Positions 26,282 to 34,311 of a stretch of 64,000 bases of DNA are shown piece by piece. The position numbers and the translations under genes were made by a program. The DNA is from Bradyrhizobium sp. STM 3843 (GTDB lineage Bacteria; Pseudomonadota; Alphaproteobacteria; Rhizobiales; Xanthobacteraceae): positions 1-64,000 of the forward strand of contig NZ_CAFK01000045.1 in assembly GCF_000239815.1 (NCBI RefSeq), read 5' to 3'. The first letter of the stretch is position 1. Each line of letters begins with the position of its first letter. The notes under the pieces are model-generated. The model was given only the letters and a program-made list of their open reading frames with translations. It searched no databases and had not been told where the DNA came from.

Positions 26282-26346
26282 TTGGCCCATTCCGGCCCTT
26301 ACGGACGGCGCTGAGGATGTCCGCTCTCGGAGCATGACCGGAGGTC
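26282..26346 (+). repeat. Dispersed repeat, copy E (5' half)
   Basis: Matches the first 70 bases of 22602-22712: ttggcccattccggccc, then ggcgctgaggatgtccgctctcgg. The match ends near gaccggaggtct. It lies between two minus-strand genes. Confidence 0.7.
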
Positions 26347-26445
26347 TGCAAATCCGGGACCATTAGCCGCTTTCGACGCGATGCAGCCGATCGGCGTGTT
26401 CGGACCGAGCGTCGGCTTCTGAAGGAAGGCCGGCCTTCACGACGC

Positions 26446-26859
26446 TTAGGCACCTTTTTGCAGCCCGCTTTTCTGGAAATGCTCGACTGCCTCATCAACA
26501 TGGACCCAATGATGCTTCGACCGCTCGAATACCGAAAAGGCGGGAGCCGGAAAGCTGGGGTCGCCGAGCGCGTCAACCGCGACGCCGATGAGAGACGGCG
26601 AGACGTCGGGCTTCCAATAGACCGTCGAGCCGCATGTTGGACAAAAATAGCATCGTACCTTACGGCCGCTATCGCCGACGTGAATGAACTCCGTAGCCGT
26701 CCCCGAGATCTCGACGGTGTCAATCGCATGGAAGACGCCGAGGCCGAATGGCGAACCGGTTCGTCGCTGGCAGGCGAGACAGTGACACGCGACAATCAGC
26801 TTTGACGTTTCTCGCAACTTCAGTGAAAGAGCGCCGCAAAGGCATTGGGCAATAGCCAT
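26446..26859 (-). CDS. GFA family (CENP-V/GFA domain) protein
   Basis: Zinc-binding protein of 137 residues related to glutathione-dependent formaldehyde-activating enzyme. Zinc ligands are in CLCGAL near the start, CHCLACQR and CPTCGSTVYW, which is the full Cys set of the family. ATG at 26859 follows GGGAG; a longer frame upstream adds an unrelated sequence. Most GFA-domain proteins have no proven substrate. It is not next to formaldehyde or glutathione genes, so a role in formaldehyde use is not supported by context. Confidence 0.88.
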   Translation of the reverse strand: MAIAQCLCGALSLKLRETSKLIVACHCLACQRRTGSPFGLGVFHAIDTVEISGTATEFIHVGDSGRKVRCYFCPTCGSTVYWKPDVSPSLIGVAVDALGDPSFPAPAFSVFERSKHHWVHVDEAVEHFQKSGLQKGA

Positions 26860-27300
26860 GTGATCGTCTCCCGTCTTTCTCGGTGAGGTTACATCGGAAT
26901 GTGGGGGATGAGACGCAGGCTGGGCCGGAAGAGCAAGGGCCGCGCGACCGAAGCAAGGGTCGCATGCGTCACGTAACAAGATATCCTCTTTCGGAAGACT
27001 GCGGCAAGACAACAATCTGAATGGTCGTCTGTCACCTTTTGGTCTTGGCCGTGGATCCCGAGTGAGGCGTCGCCGTTACTTCTGCTCTGTGAGGAAAAGC
27101 GGATCGATTTGCTCGATGGGAGCCTTTCCGCTAATTTCCGATCGCGACGGATTGCGCTGCCGTACGAACTTGGTCGCTAAAGGCAAAGCGGACGCCGTTT
27201 TCGCCGCATCACGCTGCCAGATCTATGAGCATACCGACTACCAGACCGGCAACTGGATGAGCCCTGGCCGGGTTCTACTGAGCCACCGTGCCGAGGCACT
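26860..27300. other. Intergenic region, no supported gene
   Basis: About 440 bases. A plus-strand open frame starting at 27062 crosses into the cNMP-binding gene on the other strand and has no family match. No clear regulatory site. Confidence 0.4.
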
Positions 27301-27771
27301 TCAGCTCGCACGCAGCAGCTCGGCAATCCGATCGTTGGCGCGGCGAAGTCGCCGGCAAAGCTCGCGGTTGATGTTCTGCATGATGATCACATAGGCGTGG
27401 ATGTCGGCCTTGTAGTACGCATACAGACATCGGGCCGTGAGCTCGTACAGCACGGTCGGACTCTCGGCGATGACGGTGGCCGATCGGTTCTGCATTTCGA
27501 TCAGCGTCATCTCGCCAAAGAAATCGCCCGGCTCAAGCTTCGCCATATGAATGAAGGCGCCGGAATCCCTGCGTTTGTCGACCACGAGCGTGCCAGTGTG
27601 AACGACGAACATCGAACGGCCCGGCTCGCCTTCTGCCACGACCGTGCTGCCAGCGTCGAACCGGCGCTCGACCAGCATCGAGGCCAGGAGATCGAGGCTC
27701 GCATCGGAAAGGCCGCCGAAAAAAGGTGTGGCGAGCAGGAATGCTTTCAGATCGGGCGAGCTGACAGCCAT
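27301..27771 (-). CDS. Stand-alone cyclic-nucleotide-binding domain protein
   Basis: Product of 156 residues that is almost entirely one cNMP-binding domain. It has FDAGSTVVAEGEPGRSMFVV and the phosphate-cassette-like FGEMTLIEMQNRSATVIAES; the Arg that contacts the cyclic phosphate is probably that in NRSATV. There is no helix-turn-helix, so it is not a CRP-type DNA-binding factor on its own. The C-terminal 40 residues are helical and may bind a partner. A class III cyclase is encoded 20 kb away. The gene stands alone. Confidence 0.85.
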   Translation of the reverse strand: MAVSSPDLKAFLLATPFFGGLSDASLDLLASMLVERRFDAGSTVVAEGEPGRSMFVVHTGTLVVDKRRDSGAFIHMAKLEPGDFFGEMTLIEMQNRSATVIAESPTVLYELTARCLYAYYKADIHAYVIIMQNINRELCRRLRRANDRIAELLRAS

Positions 27772-27844
27772 GGCCCGAGTATACCGCCACGCTCATCGGC
27801 GGCAAGCGAGTGACTCGCCGGGACGACCTGCCGCGCGTGTCCTC

Positions 27845-27880
27845 GATCATGATCCGACGAGAGGGAATCGGATCATGATC
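27845..27880. terminator. Perfect 13-bp inverted repeat
   Basis: Arms gatcatgatccga (27845-27857) and tcggatcatgatc (27868-27880) surround ten bases. It is downstream of the efflux operon on the minus strand and upstream of the cNMP-binding gene. Without a T-run it may be a palindromic repeat rather than a terminator. Confidence 0.55.
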
Positions 27881-27893
27881 TCATCTCTCGTTT

Positions 27894-27942
27894 GAGCATG
27901 ATGATTTCGGAAAACGGTTTCCACTTCTCCGCATCACGCTCT
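27894..27942. repeat. Dispersed palindromic repeat abutting the efflux gene stop
   Basis: Arms gagcatgatg (27894-27903) and catcacgctc (27932-27941) enclose ttcggaaaacggtttccac. This matches a common rhizobial intergenic repeat of the GAGCATGAT...GGAAAACCGGTTTCC type, recalled not searched. Its end overlaps the stop codon of the emrB-like gene. Confidence 0.65.
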
Positions 27943-29539
27943 AATGCCCTGCCGCCATCGCGGCGCCCGGCTTCGGCGATCGCAGCAGCAGCACGATCGG
28001 GATGATCGCGAGCAGAAGAATGCCCAGCAGCCAGAAGCAGTCGCTGTAGGTCATCACCAGCGCCTGCTTCTCGATCAGGCTGGAGAGCTGCGCGATCGCC
28101 CGCAGCCGCGCCGTCGCCTGATCGATGCCCTGGCTCAGCCCATCGGCGGCGAGCCGGGCCTGCCCCATCAGTGAGTTCGCCGTCACCGCCTCGCGGATCG
28201 TATCGGAATGCACCGCGCTCCGGTGATCGATGAAAACACCGCACAGAGCCAGACCGATCGAGCCACCGAGATTGCGGGCCATGCTGTAGATGCCGGCGCC
28301 GTCTGCGGCATTCTCCCGGCCGATCGCCGCCATCGAGGCCTGATTGAGCGGCATCGCGGCCAGGATCTGGCCGACCCCGCGCATCAGCTGCGACAGCGTA
28401 AAATCGCCGCCAGCGCTGTCGGGACTGAGATGGATGTCGACAAAGCAGCTTGCAGCGAAGCACAGCAGGCCCAGCGCCACCATCAGGCGGGTATCGAAAC
28501 GGCCGATGATGCGTGGCAGCACGGGAATGAGGACAAAGACGGGGATCGCCGCGAGCGCCATGATGCCGCCCGCCTGTCGCGGATTGTAGCCGGCGATGCT
28601 GCTGAGAAACTGCGGCACCACGAATGTCGTGCCGTAGACGGCGGCGCCGACCACGAGGGTGATGAAGGTGGCGCTGGCGAATGCGCCGTTGCGCAACAGC
28701 GCAAGCTTGATGACCGGGTCCGGACTCGTTGTCTGCGCGACGGCCATCGCGACGAAGCCGAGCAGCGACACCAGGCAGAGATCGACGATCACGGAGGACT
28801 CGAACCAGCGCTCCCGCTGCCCTTCCTCGAGCACGACCGTGAGGCAAGCGAAAGCGACCGCCATGCCGGCGATCCCGAGCCAATCCGCCTTGGCCAGAAG
28901 ATCGAGCTCGGCCTTCTCCTCCGGAAGTCCAAGAACCAGAAGCGTCACCAGCGCGATGCCGACCGGCAGATTGAGGAAGAAGCACCAGCGCCAGCTCGCC
29001 TCCTCGGCGAGATAGCCGCCGATCACAGGTCCGATCACGGGGCCGAGCAGCACGATCACACCGAAGATGCTCATGCCAACGGCCATCTGGCGCGGCGGCA
29101 GCCGGGTGCGGATGATGACCTGCGCCGTCGGGATGAGAGCGCCGCCGAAAAAGCCCTGGCCGGCGCGGCCGATGATCATCTGCAGCAGTCCGTCGGACAC
29201 CCCGCAAAGCATCGAGAACAGCACGAACGCGATCGTCGTGATCAACAGCAGCCGGCGCAAGCCCAATAGCCGCGTGAGCCAGGCCGTCAGCGGGATCATG
29301 ACGACCTCGGCGACCAGATAGCCGGTGCCGATCCAGGTGCCCTCGGTGCCGCTGGCGCCGACCTCGCCCTGGATTTGCGGGAGCGCCGTGTTGGTGATGG
29401 AGGTGTCGAGGGTCGCCATCAGGGCGCCCAGCGCGCCGGCCACCACCGCGATCCAGTCGACGGCGCTTGCGGTGTCGCCTGCCGGTGTCGATCCCGCCGC
29501 GCCGGTTCGGAGCGGCACGGTGTCGCTCGCGGCGCTCAT
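27941..29539 (-). CDS. emrB: MFS efflux pump, DHA2 family (EmrB-like)
   Basis: Fourteen-helix drug:H+ antiporter of 532 residues. It begins its membrane part at IAVVAGALGALMATLDTSIT, followed by NTALPQI, the hallmark of EmrB/QacA proteins. Motif A-like GRAGQGFFGG and motif C-like GPVIGPVIGG are present. Start ATG overlaps the stop of the HlyD-type gene by four bases (ATGA), so the two are translationally coupled. Expected to export hydrophobic toxic compounds together with the HlyD adaptor and an outer-membrane channel encoded elsewhere. Confidence 0.93.
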   Translation of the reverse strand: MSAASDTVPLRTGAAGSTPAGDTASAVDWIAVVAGALGALMATLDTSITNTALPQIQGEVGASGTEGTWIGTGYLVAEVVMIPLTAWLTRLLGLRRLLLITTIAFVLFSMLCGVSDGLLQMIIGRAGQGFFGGALIPTAQVIIRTRLPPRQMAVGMSIFGVIVLLGPVIGPVIGGYLAEEASWRWCFFLNLPVGIALVTLLVLGLPEEKAELDLLAKADWLGIAGMAVAFACLTVVLEEGQRERWFESSVIVDLCLVSLLGFVAMAVAQTTSPDPVIKLALLRNGAFASATFITLVVGAAVYGTTFVVPQFLSSIAGYNPRQAGGIMALAAIPVFVLIPVLPRIIGRFDTRLMVALGLLCFAASCFVDIHLSPDSAGGDFTLSQLMRGVGQILAAMPLNQASMAAIGRENAADGAGIYSMARNLGGSIGLALCGVFIDHRSAVHSDTIREAVTANSLMGQARLAADGLSQGIDQATARLRAIAQLSSLIEKQALVMTYSDCFWLLGILLLAIIPIVLLLRSPKPGAAMAAGH

Positions 29540-30678
29540 GTTCCGGCTCGCGCAGTATGGACGGCGTCCCCCGGCCTGGTGTTGACGGAGACCTCGACCG
29601 ACAGGCCGGGGACGAAGGCCGGCGCGGCCTTCTCAGGCGCATTGACGCGAATGCGGACCGGCACGCGCTGGACGATCTTGGTGAAGTTGCCGGTGGCATT
29701 CTCGGGCGGCAGCAGCGCGAACTGCGCGCCGGTGCCGGGCGAGAAACTGTCGACCGTTCCGGTCAAGGCCAGATCGGGATAGGCGTCGACGCGGATCTCG
29801 GCCGGCTGGCCGGGCCGCATATGCGCGAGCTGCGTCTCCTTGAAATTGGCCACCAGATACATCCGGTCCGTCGGTACGATCGTCAGCAGCCGCGTGCCCG
29901 GCTGCGCAAACTGGCCGAGTTGCACGGTGCGATCACCGACCCGGCCGGCGATCGGGCTGCGCAGCACGGTGTCGTTCAGGTCGATCTCGGCCTGGCTGAG
30001 ATTTTCCTTTGCCGCGGCCAGCTGCGCCCTGGCCTGCGCCAGCTGCGCCTTCAATGTCGCGATCTGCTGGCGCGCCGCGTCGAGCACAGCCTGCTTCAGG
30101 TTGACGGTGGAGCGCGCCTGGGCGAGCGCGCTCTCGGTCTGCTCGTTCTTCTGCTGCGTCGCGAATCCGCGGGTGGCCAGCACCGCCGCGCGTTCGAACT
30201 CCTTTTCCGCCAGGTCGGAATTGGCCTCGGCGGTTTTCACATCCGCCTCGCCTTGCGCGATCACGGCGTCCTGCTGCCGCAGGTCGGCTTCGGCCTTGGC
30301 CACGTCAGCCTCGCGCGCCTCGACGGTCGCTTTGGCCTGCCGCTCGGTCATCTCGTAACGTCGCGGATCGATCTTCAGCAGCGCCTGCCCTGCCGCGACC
30401 TCCTCATTGTCACTCACATAGATCTCGGAGACCTGTCCGGAGACGCGTGGCGCCATCGCGACCTGGTCGGCCCGCAGATAGGCGTTGTTGGTGCTCTCGA
30501 TGAAGCGCCCGACCAGATACCAATAGCGGCCGTAGACGCCGCCGCATGCCACGGCCAGGAAAGCAATCGCCCCCAGCAGGACACGCGTCCGGCTGCGCTT
30601 GCGCGAAACCGCCGCCGCGCCGGTCTCGGCACCGCCGACGGTGTCGCCACTGACTTTGTTCACGACCGCGACGCTCAT
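29536..30678 (-). CDS. emrA: HlyD-family membrane fusion protein (EmrA-like)
   Basis: Periplasmic adaptor of 380 residues. One N-terminal membrane helix (VLLGAIAFLAVACGGVYGRY) is followed by NNAYLRADQVAMAPRVSGQV, the biotinyl-lipoyl half-motif, then a long coiled coil rich in Ala, Gln and Glu (about 105-220), a second lipoyl half (LRSPIAGRVGDR) and a beta-barrel (YLVANFKETQLAHMRPGQ). It is the first gene of the pump operon, 120 bases from the divergent TetR gene and next to three operator-like repeats. Confidence 0.93.
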   Translation of the reverse strand: MSVAVVNKVSGDTVGGAETGAAAVSRKRSRTRVLLGAIAFLAVACGGVYGRYWYLVGRFIESTNNAYLRADQVAMAPRVSGQVSEIYVSDNEEVAAGQALLKIDPRRYEMTERQAKATVEAREADVAKAEADLRQQDAVIAQGEADVKTAEANSDLAEKEFERAAVLATRGFATQQKNEQTESALAQARSTVNLKQAVLDAARQQIATLKAQLAQARAQLAAAKENLSQAEIDLNDTVLRSPIAGRVGDRTVQLGQFAQPGTRLLTIVPTDRMYLVANFKETQLAHMRPGQPAEIRVDAYPDLALTGTVDSFSPGTGAQFALLPPENATGNFTKIVQRVPVRIRVNAPEKAAPAFVPGLSVEVSVNTRPGDAVHTARAGT

Positions 30679-30706
30679 GACCAGGCCTTTCCGGAGAAAA
30701 TTTATT

Positions 30707-30760
30707 CCAGTTGGAATATTTATGCCAATTGGAATATTTATGTCAACTGGAATAAATTTA
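30707..30760. promoter_or_regulatory. Three contiguous 18-bp operator-like repeats
   Basis: ccagttggaatatttatg (30707-30724), ccaattggaatatttatg (30725-30742) and tcaactggaataaattta (30743-30760) follow each other without a gap. Each has a core related to the palindrome TTCCAnTTGGAA. They lie in the divergent promoter between the EmrAB operon and its TetR gene. Repression of both transcripts by the TetR product is inferred. Confidence 0.85.
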
Positions 30761-30797
30761 CGGCCGTGCTATGACGGAGGCCAAGGAGACATTGGCA

Positions 30798-31496
30798 ATG
30801 ACGGGCTTGAGACGGCGCAAGACGGACAGCGGTTACGCGCGGGGCGAGGAGACGCGGGCGCGGATCATCCGGACCGCGCTGGCGCTGTTCGGCGAACGCG
30901 GCTTCGACGGCGTCTCGACGCGGGACATCGCGGCGCAGGCCGGCGTGCCGGCGCCCTCCCTGCAATATTACTTCGAGAGCAAGGAAGGCCTCTATGCCGC
31001 CTGCATCGAGGACATCCAGATCGCTGCAATGAAGGCCGTCGGCCCCGCGCTGGAGATCCTGGACGGGCTGCTGGAAGCCGATGCAAGCGATGACAAGATC
31101 ATCGATGCCTATTGCTCGGCCCTCGACGGTCTCACGGATTTTCTGTTCGGATCTGCTGACGCATCGAGCCGCGCGCTGTTCATCACGCGCCGGATCATGC
31201 CGACCAAATCCACCCTCACCAAGAAAGACCTCTCGAAGGCAACGGGACCCCGACTGCAGGAGCGCTGCGGCAAGATCATCGCGCGCCTGTCGAACGGCGC
31301 CATGTCGGAAAACGAAATCCGAATGACGTCAATGACCATCACCGGCCAGCTGTTCGCGTTCCATTTCGCCCGGGAGCATTTCAAGGCTCTGCTCGGCTAT
31401 GACGAGATCACGGGCGATCGGCTGACGACGCTCAAGCAGATCATACGCAGGCAGACGACCTTGCTCTTGAAGGCCTGCAAGTCCAAGCGAGCTTGA
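30798..31496 (+). CDS. TetR-family transcriptional regulator
   Basis: Repressor of about 232 residues. The N-terminal helix-turn-helix reads RIIRTALALFGERGFDGVST, then RDIAAQAGVPAPSLQYYFES and KEGLY. The C-terminal ligand domain resembles the CerR group. ATG at 30798 follows AAGGAG and is preferred to the ATG at 30771. It is divergent from the EmrAB pump. A role in sensing a pump substrate is the usual arrangement and is supported by the 18-bp repeats in the shared promoter. Confidence 0.92.
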   Translation: MTGLRRRKTDSGYARGEETRARIIRTALALFGERGFDGVSTRDIAAQAGVPAPSLQYYFESKEGLYAACIEDIQIAAMKAVGPALEILDGLLEADASDDKIIDAYCSALDGLTDFLFGSADASSRALFITRRIMPTKSTLTKKDLSKATGPRLQERCGKIIARLSNGAMSENEIRMTSMTITGQLFAFHFAREHFKALLGYDEITGDRLTTLKQIIRRQTTLLLKACKSKRA

Positions 31497-31703
31497 TCCC
31501 GGGCACGGCAAGCTCGTCCATCCGCTCCGGACAGACCATCGGGGATCCGCATATGCGCGGCCGCGCTCAGAGCATCAATCCCAAACCACGGACTCTTGCG
31601 ATCGAGAATGGCGGGTTTTTACCAATGGGAGGCCCGCAGCGAACGCCGGATACGAGATCATGGCCTACAGGCTTGCTGCCGAAAGCTCACAGGGAGGATT
31701 GAC

Positions 31704-31922
31704 ATGACGCGTTCAACAATCGCGCTCGGCGCCATGATGCTTCTGACGATGAGCTTCGTTCTCTATCCTCGGGACTCGGCCGATGCTGCAACAGTGTTCT
31801 GCGCCCAGCTCCGGGGAGCGAAAGCCGCGGGGCAACCTGACTGCTCATTTTCGACGCTGGATGCATGTCGCGAGCGCGTCAAACATAGAGGCGGCGGCCA
31901 CTGCTATAAACTAAACCGATAG
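31704..31922 (+). CDS. Secreted DUF3551-type small protein
   Basis: Product of 72 residues. A signal peptide (STIALGAMMLLTMSFVLYP, cut near SADAA) is followed by a short mature part with CAQLRG, DCSFSTLDACRE and GGGHCYKLNR. The four-Cys pattern is that of DUF3551, small secreted proteins abundant in Bradyrhizobium and without known function. The start follows GGGAGG. It is convergent with the ars operon. Confidence 0.8.
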   Translation: MTRSTIALGAMMLLTMSFVLYPRDSADAATVFCAQLRGAKAAGQPDCSFSTLDACRERVKHRGGGHCYKLNR

Positions 31923-31936
31923 CCCGATCGGCCGCC

Positions 31937-32338
31937 TCAGCGCGCGTCGACGACCTCGCCGTCCTCTTTCACGAATCTGCCGACCGGATGGTCCAGGAGA
32001 TCGATCACCTGCTCCGACGGCCGGCAGAGCCGCACGCCTTTCGGCGTCACCACGATCGGACGGTTGATCAGGATCGGGTGCTGCATCATGAACGCGATCA
32101 GTTCGTCGTCGGTCCATTTGGGATCGTCGAGGCCGAGTTCCTTGAACGGCGTGCCCTTCTCGCGCAGCAGCGCGCGGACCGGAATGCCCATCGCCGCGAT
32201 CAGTTCGCGCAGCCGCTCCGCCGTCGGCGGCGTCTTCAGATATTCGATGATGAGCGGCTCGACCCCGCTCTGCCTTATCATCGCCAGCGTGTTGCGGGAG
32301 GTGCCGCAATCGGGGTTGTGGTAGATGGTCACGTTCAT
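31937..32338 (-). CDS. arsC: Arsenate reductase, glutaredoxin-dependent type
   Basis: Cytoplasmic enzyme of 133 residues of the ArsC/Spx-like thioredoxin-fold family. The catalytic Cys11 is in YHNPDCGTSRNTL. The basic pocket includes the region NRPIVVTPKGVRLCRPSE, with Arg residues matching those that bind arsenate. It reduces arsenate to arsenite for export. Its start overlaps the end of acr3 by four bases, making it the last gene of the ars operon. Confidence 0.95.
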   Translation of the reverse strand: MNVTIYHNPDCGTSRNTLAMIRQSGVEPLIIEYLKTPPTAERLRELIAAMGIPVRALLREKGTPFKELGLDDPKWTDDELIAFMMQHPILINRPIVVTPKGVRLCRPSEQVIDLLDHPVGRFVKEDGEVVDAR

Positions 32339-33390
32339 TGCCGTGCCTCCATTGCCGGTCTCGTCTCAGCCGCTCCGGCTTCGTACCAACCCCTGGTCGC
32401 CTTGACGATGCGAACGACCGAAAGCATCACCGGCACCTCGACCAGAACGCCGACGACGGTTGCAAGCGCCGCGCCGGAGTCGAGACCGAACAGGCTGATC
32501 GCAGCGGCAACCGCGAGCTCGAAGAAATTGCTCGCACCGATCAGCGCGGCCGGCGCCGCGACGCACCACGCGACACCAAAGCGACGGCTCAGCCAATATG
32601 CGAGGCCTGCGTTGAGGTAAACCTGAATGAGGATCGGCACGGCGAGGATCGCGATGACGGCCGGCTGCCTGACGATCTGCTCACCTTGGAACCCAAACAG
32701 GAGCACCAACGTCGCCAGCAAGGCAACAAGCGACAGCGGTTGCAGCATCCGCATGACGCCATCGAAGGCGCCGCGGCCCCTACGTAGCAGCGCGCCCCGC
32801 CAGACCTGCGCCACCGCGACGGGCACCACAATGTACAGAACCACCGAGAGCAGCAGCGTGTCCCAAGGAACGGTGATCGACGCAACGCCGAGCAGAAGGC
32901 CCACCAGCGGTGCGAACAGAAACACCATGATGACGTCATTCAGCGCAACCTGGCTCAGCGTATAATGAGGCTCGCCCTCGCACAGATTGGACCACACGAA
33001 CACCATCGCGGTGCAGGGCGCTGCCGCAAGCAGGATCAGGCCGGCGATGTAGGAGGAGATCTGCCCGGACGGGAGCAATGGCGCGAAGACGTGGCCAATG
33101 AAGAAGGAACCGAGCAGCGCCATCGAGAATGGCTTGACCGCCCAGTTGATAAACAGCGTAACACCGACGCCCCGCCAATGTTCGCGCACCTGGCCCAGCG
33201 CCCCGAAATCGATCTTGAGCAGCATCGGCACGATCATGAGCCAGATCAACACCGCAACCGGCAGATTGACCTTGGCAATCTCGGCAGCTGCAACAGCCCC
33301 AAAAAAGCCGGGCATGACGTGTCCCAGCGCGACACCTGCCACGATGCAGAGTGCGACCCAAAGTGTGAGGTAGCGTTCGAAGATGCTCAT
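32335..33390 (-). CDS. acr3: Arsenite efflux transporter, ACR3 family
   Basis: Inner-membrane exporter of 351 residues with ten hydrophobic helices. The start SIFERYLTLWVALCIVAGVA and the segment APCTAMVFVWSNLCEGEPHY, with the essential Cys of ACR3, are typical. It exports arsenite and possibly antimonite. It lies between two different arsenate reductase genes, 3 bases from the phosphatase-type arsC. Confidence 0.95.
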   Translation of the reverse strand: MSIFERYLTLWVALCIVAGVALGHVMPGFFGAVAAAEIAKVNLPVAVLIWLMIVPMLLKIDFGALGQVREHWRGVGVTLFINWAVKPFSMALLGSFFIGHVFAPLLPSGQISSYIAGLILLAAAPCTAMVFVWSNLCEGEPHYTLSQVALNDVIMVFLFAPLVGLLLGVASITVPWDTLLLSVVLYIVVPVAVAQVWRGALLRRGRGAFDGVMRMLQPLSLVALLATLVLLFGFQGEQIVRQPAVIAILAVPILIQVYLNAGLAYWLSRRFGVAWCVAAPAALIGASNFFELAVAAAISLFGLDSGAALATVVGVLVEVPVMLSVVRIVKATRGWYEAGAAETRPAMEARQ

Positions 33391-33393
33391 GCT

Positions 33394-33921
33394 TCAGGCC
33401 ACGTCGTTTCGGGCAGAAGTCGCGCGTTCAGAACGTCCGATCTCGCGCAGCTTGGTTCCGAGCGCGAGCCTGTCGATGCTCCTCAGCGGTAGACTCACGA
33501 AAGTCCCGATCCGGTTCTTGAGATAGCGAAACGCGGTCACAAAGGCCGCCTGCTTTTCCAATTCGGTACCGCGGGTCTCGGCGGGATCCTCAATTCCCCA
33601 ATGTGCCGTCATCGGTTGACCGGGCCAGACGGGACAGTCCTCGCCCGCTGCATTGTCACAGACGGTAAAGACGAAATCCATCACCGGCGCATCAGGAGCG
33701 GCGAACTCCAGCCAGCTCTTCGAGCGCAAGCCATCGGTCGGGTAATCCAGACTCTTGAGAGTGTGCAGTGCTAAGGGGTGCACCGCCCCTTTCGGCGCAC
33801 TCCCCGCAGAAAACGCTCGGAAGCGGTCGGCCCCATCCTTCATCAGGATCGATTCCGCAAGGATCGAGCGGGCCGAGTTGCCGGTGCAGAGAAACAGGAC
33901 ATTGTAGACATGCTCAGGCAC
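33394..33921 (-). CDS. arsC: Arsenate reductase, low-molecular-weight phosphatase type
   Basis: Protein of 175 residues of the LMW tyrosine phosphatase fold. The P-loop is LFLCTGNSARSILAES with catalytic Cys and Arg, and the acid loop is near VCDNAAGEDCPVWPG, whose cysteines take part in thiol relay in thioredoxin-type enzymes. The C-terminal extension after about residue 140 (RNRIGTFVSLPLRSID) is common in rhizobial homologues. Its start overlaps the end of arsR by eight bases. Confidence 0.93.
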   Translation of the reverse strand: MPEHVYNVLFLCTGNSARSILAESILMKDGADRFRAFSAGSAPKGAVHPLALHTLKSLDYPTDGLRSKSWLEFAAPDAPVMDFVFTVCDNAAGEDCPVWPGQPMTAHWGIEDPAETRGTELEKQAAFVTAFRYLKNRIGTFVSLPLRSIDRLALGTKLREIGRSERATSARNDVA

Positions 33922-34276
33922 GGCTTCTCTCCTTTCGCTTCGGCGGGCAGCAAGGCTGCAGGCTCTCGATCACGGGCGCGCAGATCTCCGGCCGCCCGCC
34001 GCAGCAGTCCTGCAGCAGGAACAGCGCGACCTTCTGGAATTCTGCGAGATTGGCGCGATAGACGATCGAGCGGCTGCGTCGCTCCGAGGTGACGAGATCG
34101 GCGCGTGCAAGCACCGAAAGATGCGCCGACAACGTGTTCTGCGGCACCTCGAGCAGGCGTGCCAGCTCGCCCGCCGGCAGCCCGTCGGGTTCATGCTGCA
34201 CCAGGGTGCGAAAGGCCTGCAGGCGCGTGGGCTGCGCCAGCGCGGCCAATGCCAGGACGGCTTCCTCGTTTTCCAT
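33914..34276 (-). CDS. arsR: ArsR-family arsenic-responsive repressor
   Basis: Winged-helix repressor of 120 residues. DNA-recognition segment: VPQNTLSAHLSVLARADLVT. The likely metalloid site is the C-terminal run of cysteines in QDCCGGRPEIC and QPCC, typical of the plant-associated ArsR2 type. It is first in the operon arsR-arsC-acr3-arsC. An inverted repeat at its start (34275-34298) is a candidate operator, so it should repress its own operon until arsenite or antimonite binds. Confidence 0.94.
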   Translation of the reverse strand: MENEEAVLALAALAQPTRLQAFRTLVQHEPDGLPAGELARLLEVPQNTLSAHLSVLARADLVTSERRSRSIVYRANLAEFQKVALFLLQDCCGGRPEICAPVIESLQPCCPPKRKERSRA

Positions 34277-34298
34277 ATATCCAGAATTATAGATATAT
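34275..34298. promoter_or_regulatory. Candidate ArsR operator
   Basis: Inverted repeat atatatc (34275-34281) and gatatat (34292-34298) with ten bases between. It touches the arsR start codon and covers an AT-rich promoter region, where ArsR repressors commonly bind. Confidence 0.6.
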
Positions 34299-34311
34299 TA
34301 TTCGATGTCAA

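Noticed and set aside
27062-27394. Plus-strand open frame overlapping the cNMP-binding gene
   Set aside because: No binding site or family; its 3' third is antisense to a clear gene.
27873-29699. 608-codon open frame in another frame of the emrB gene
   Set aside because: Arg-rich shadow of the DHA2 transporter frame 27941-29539.
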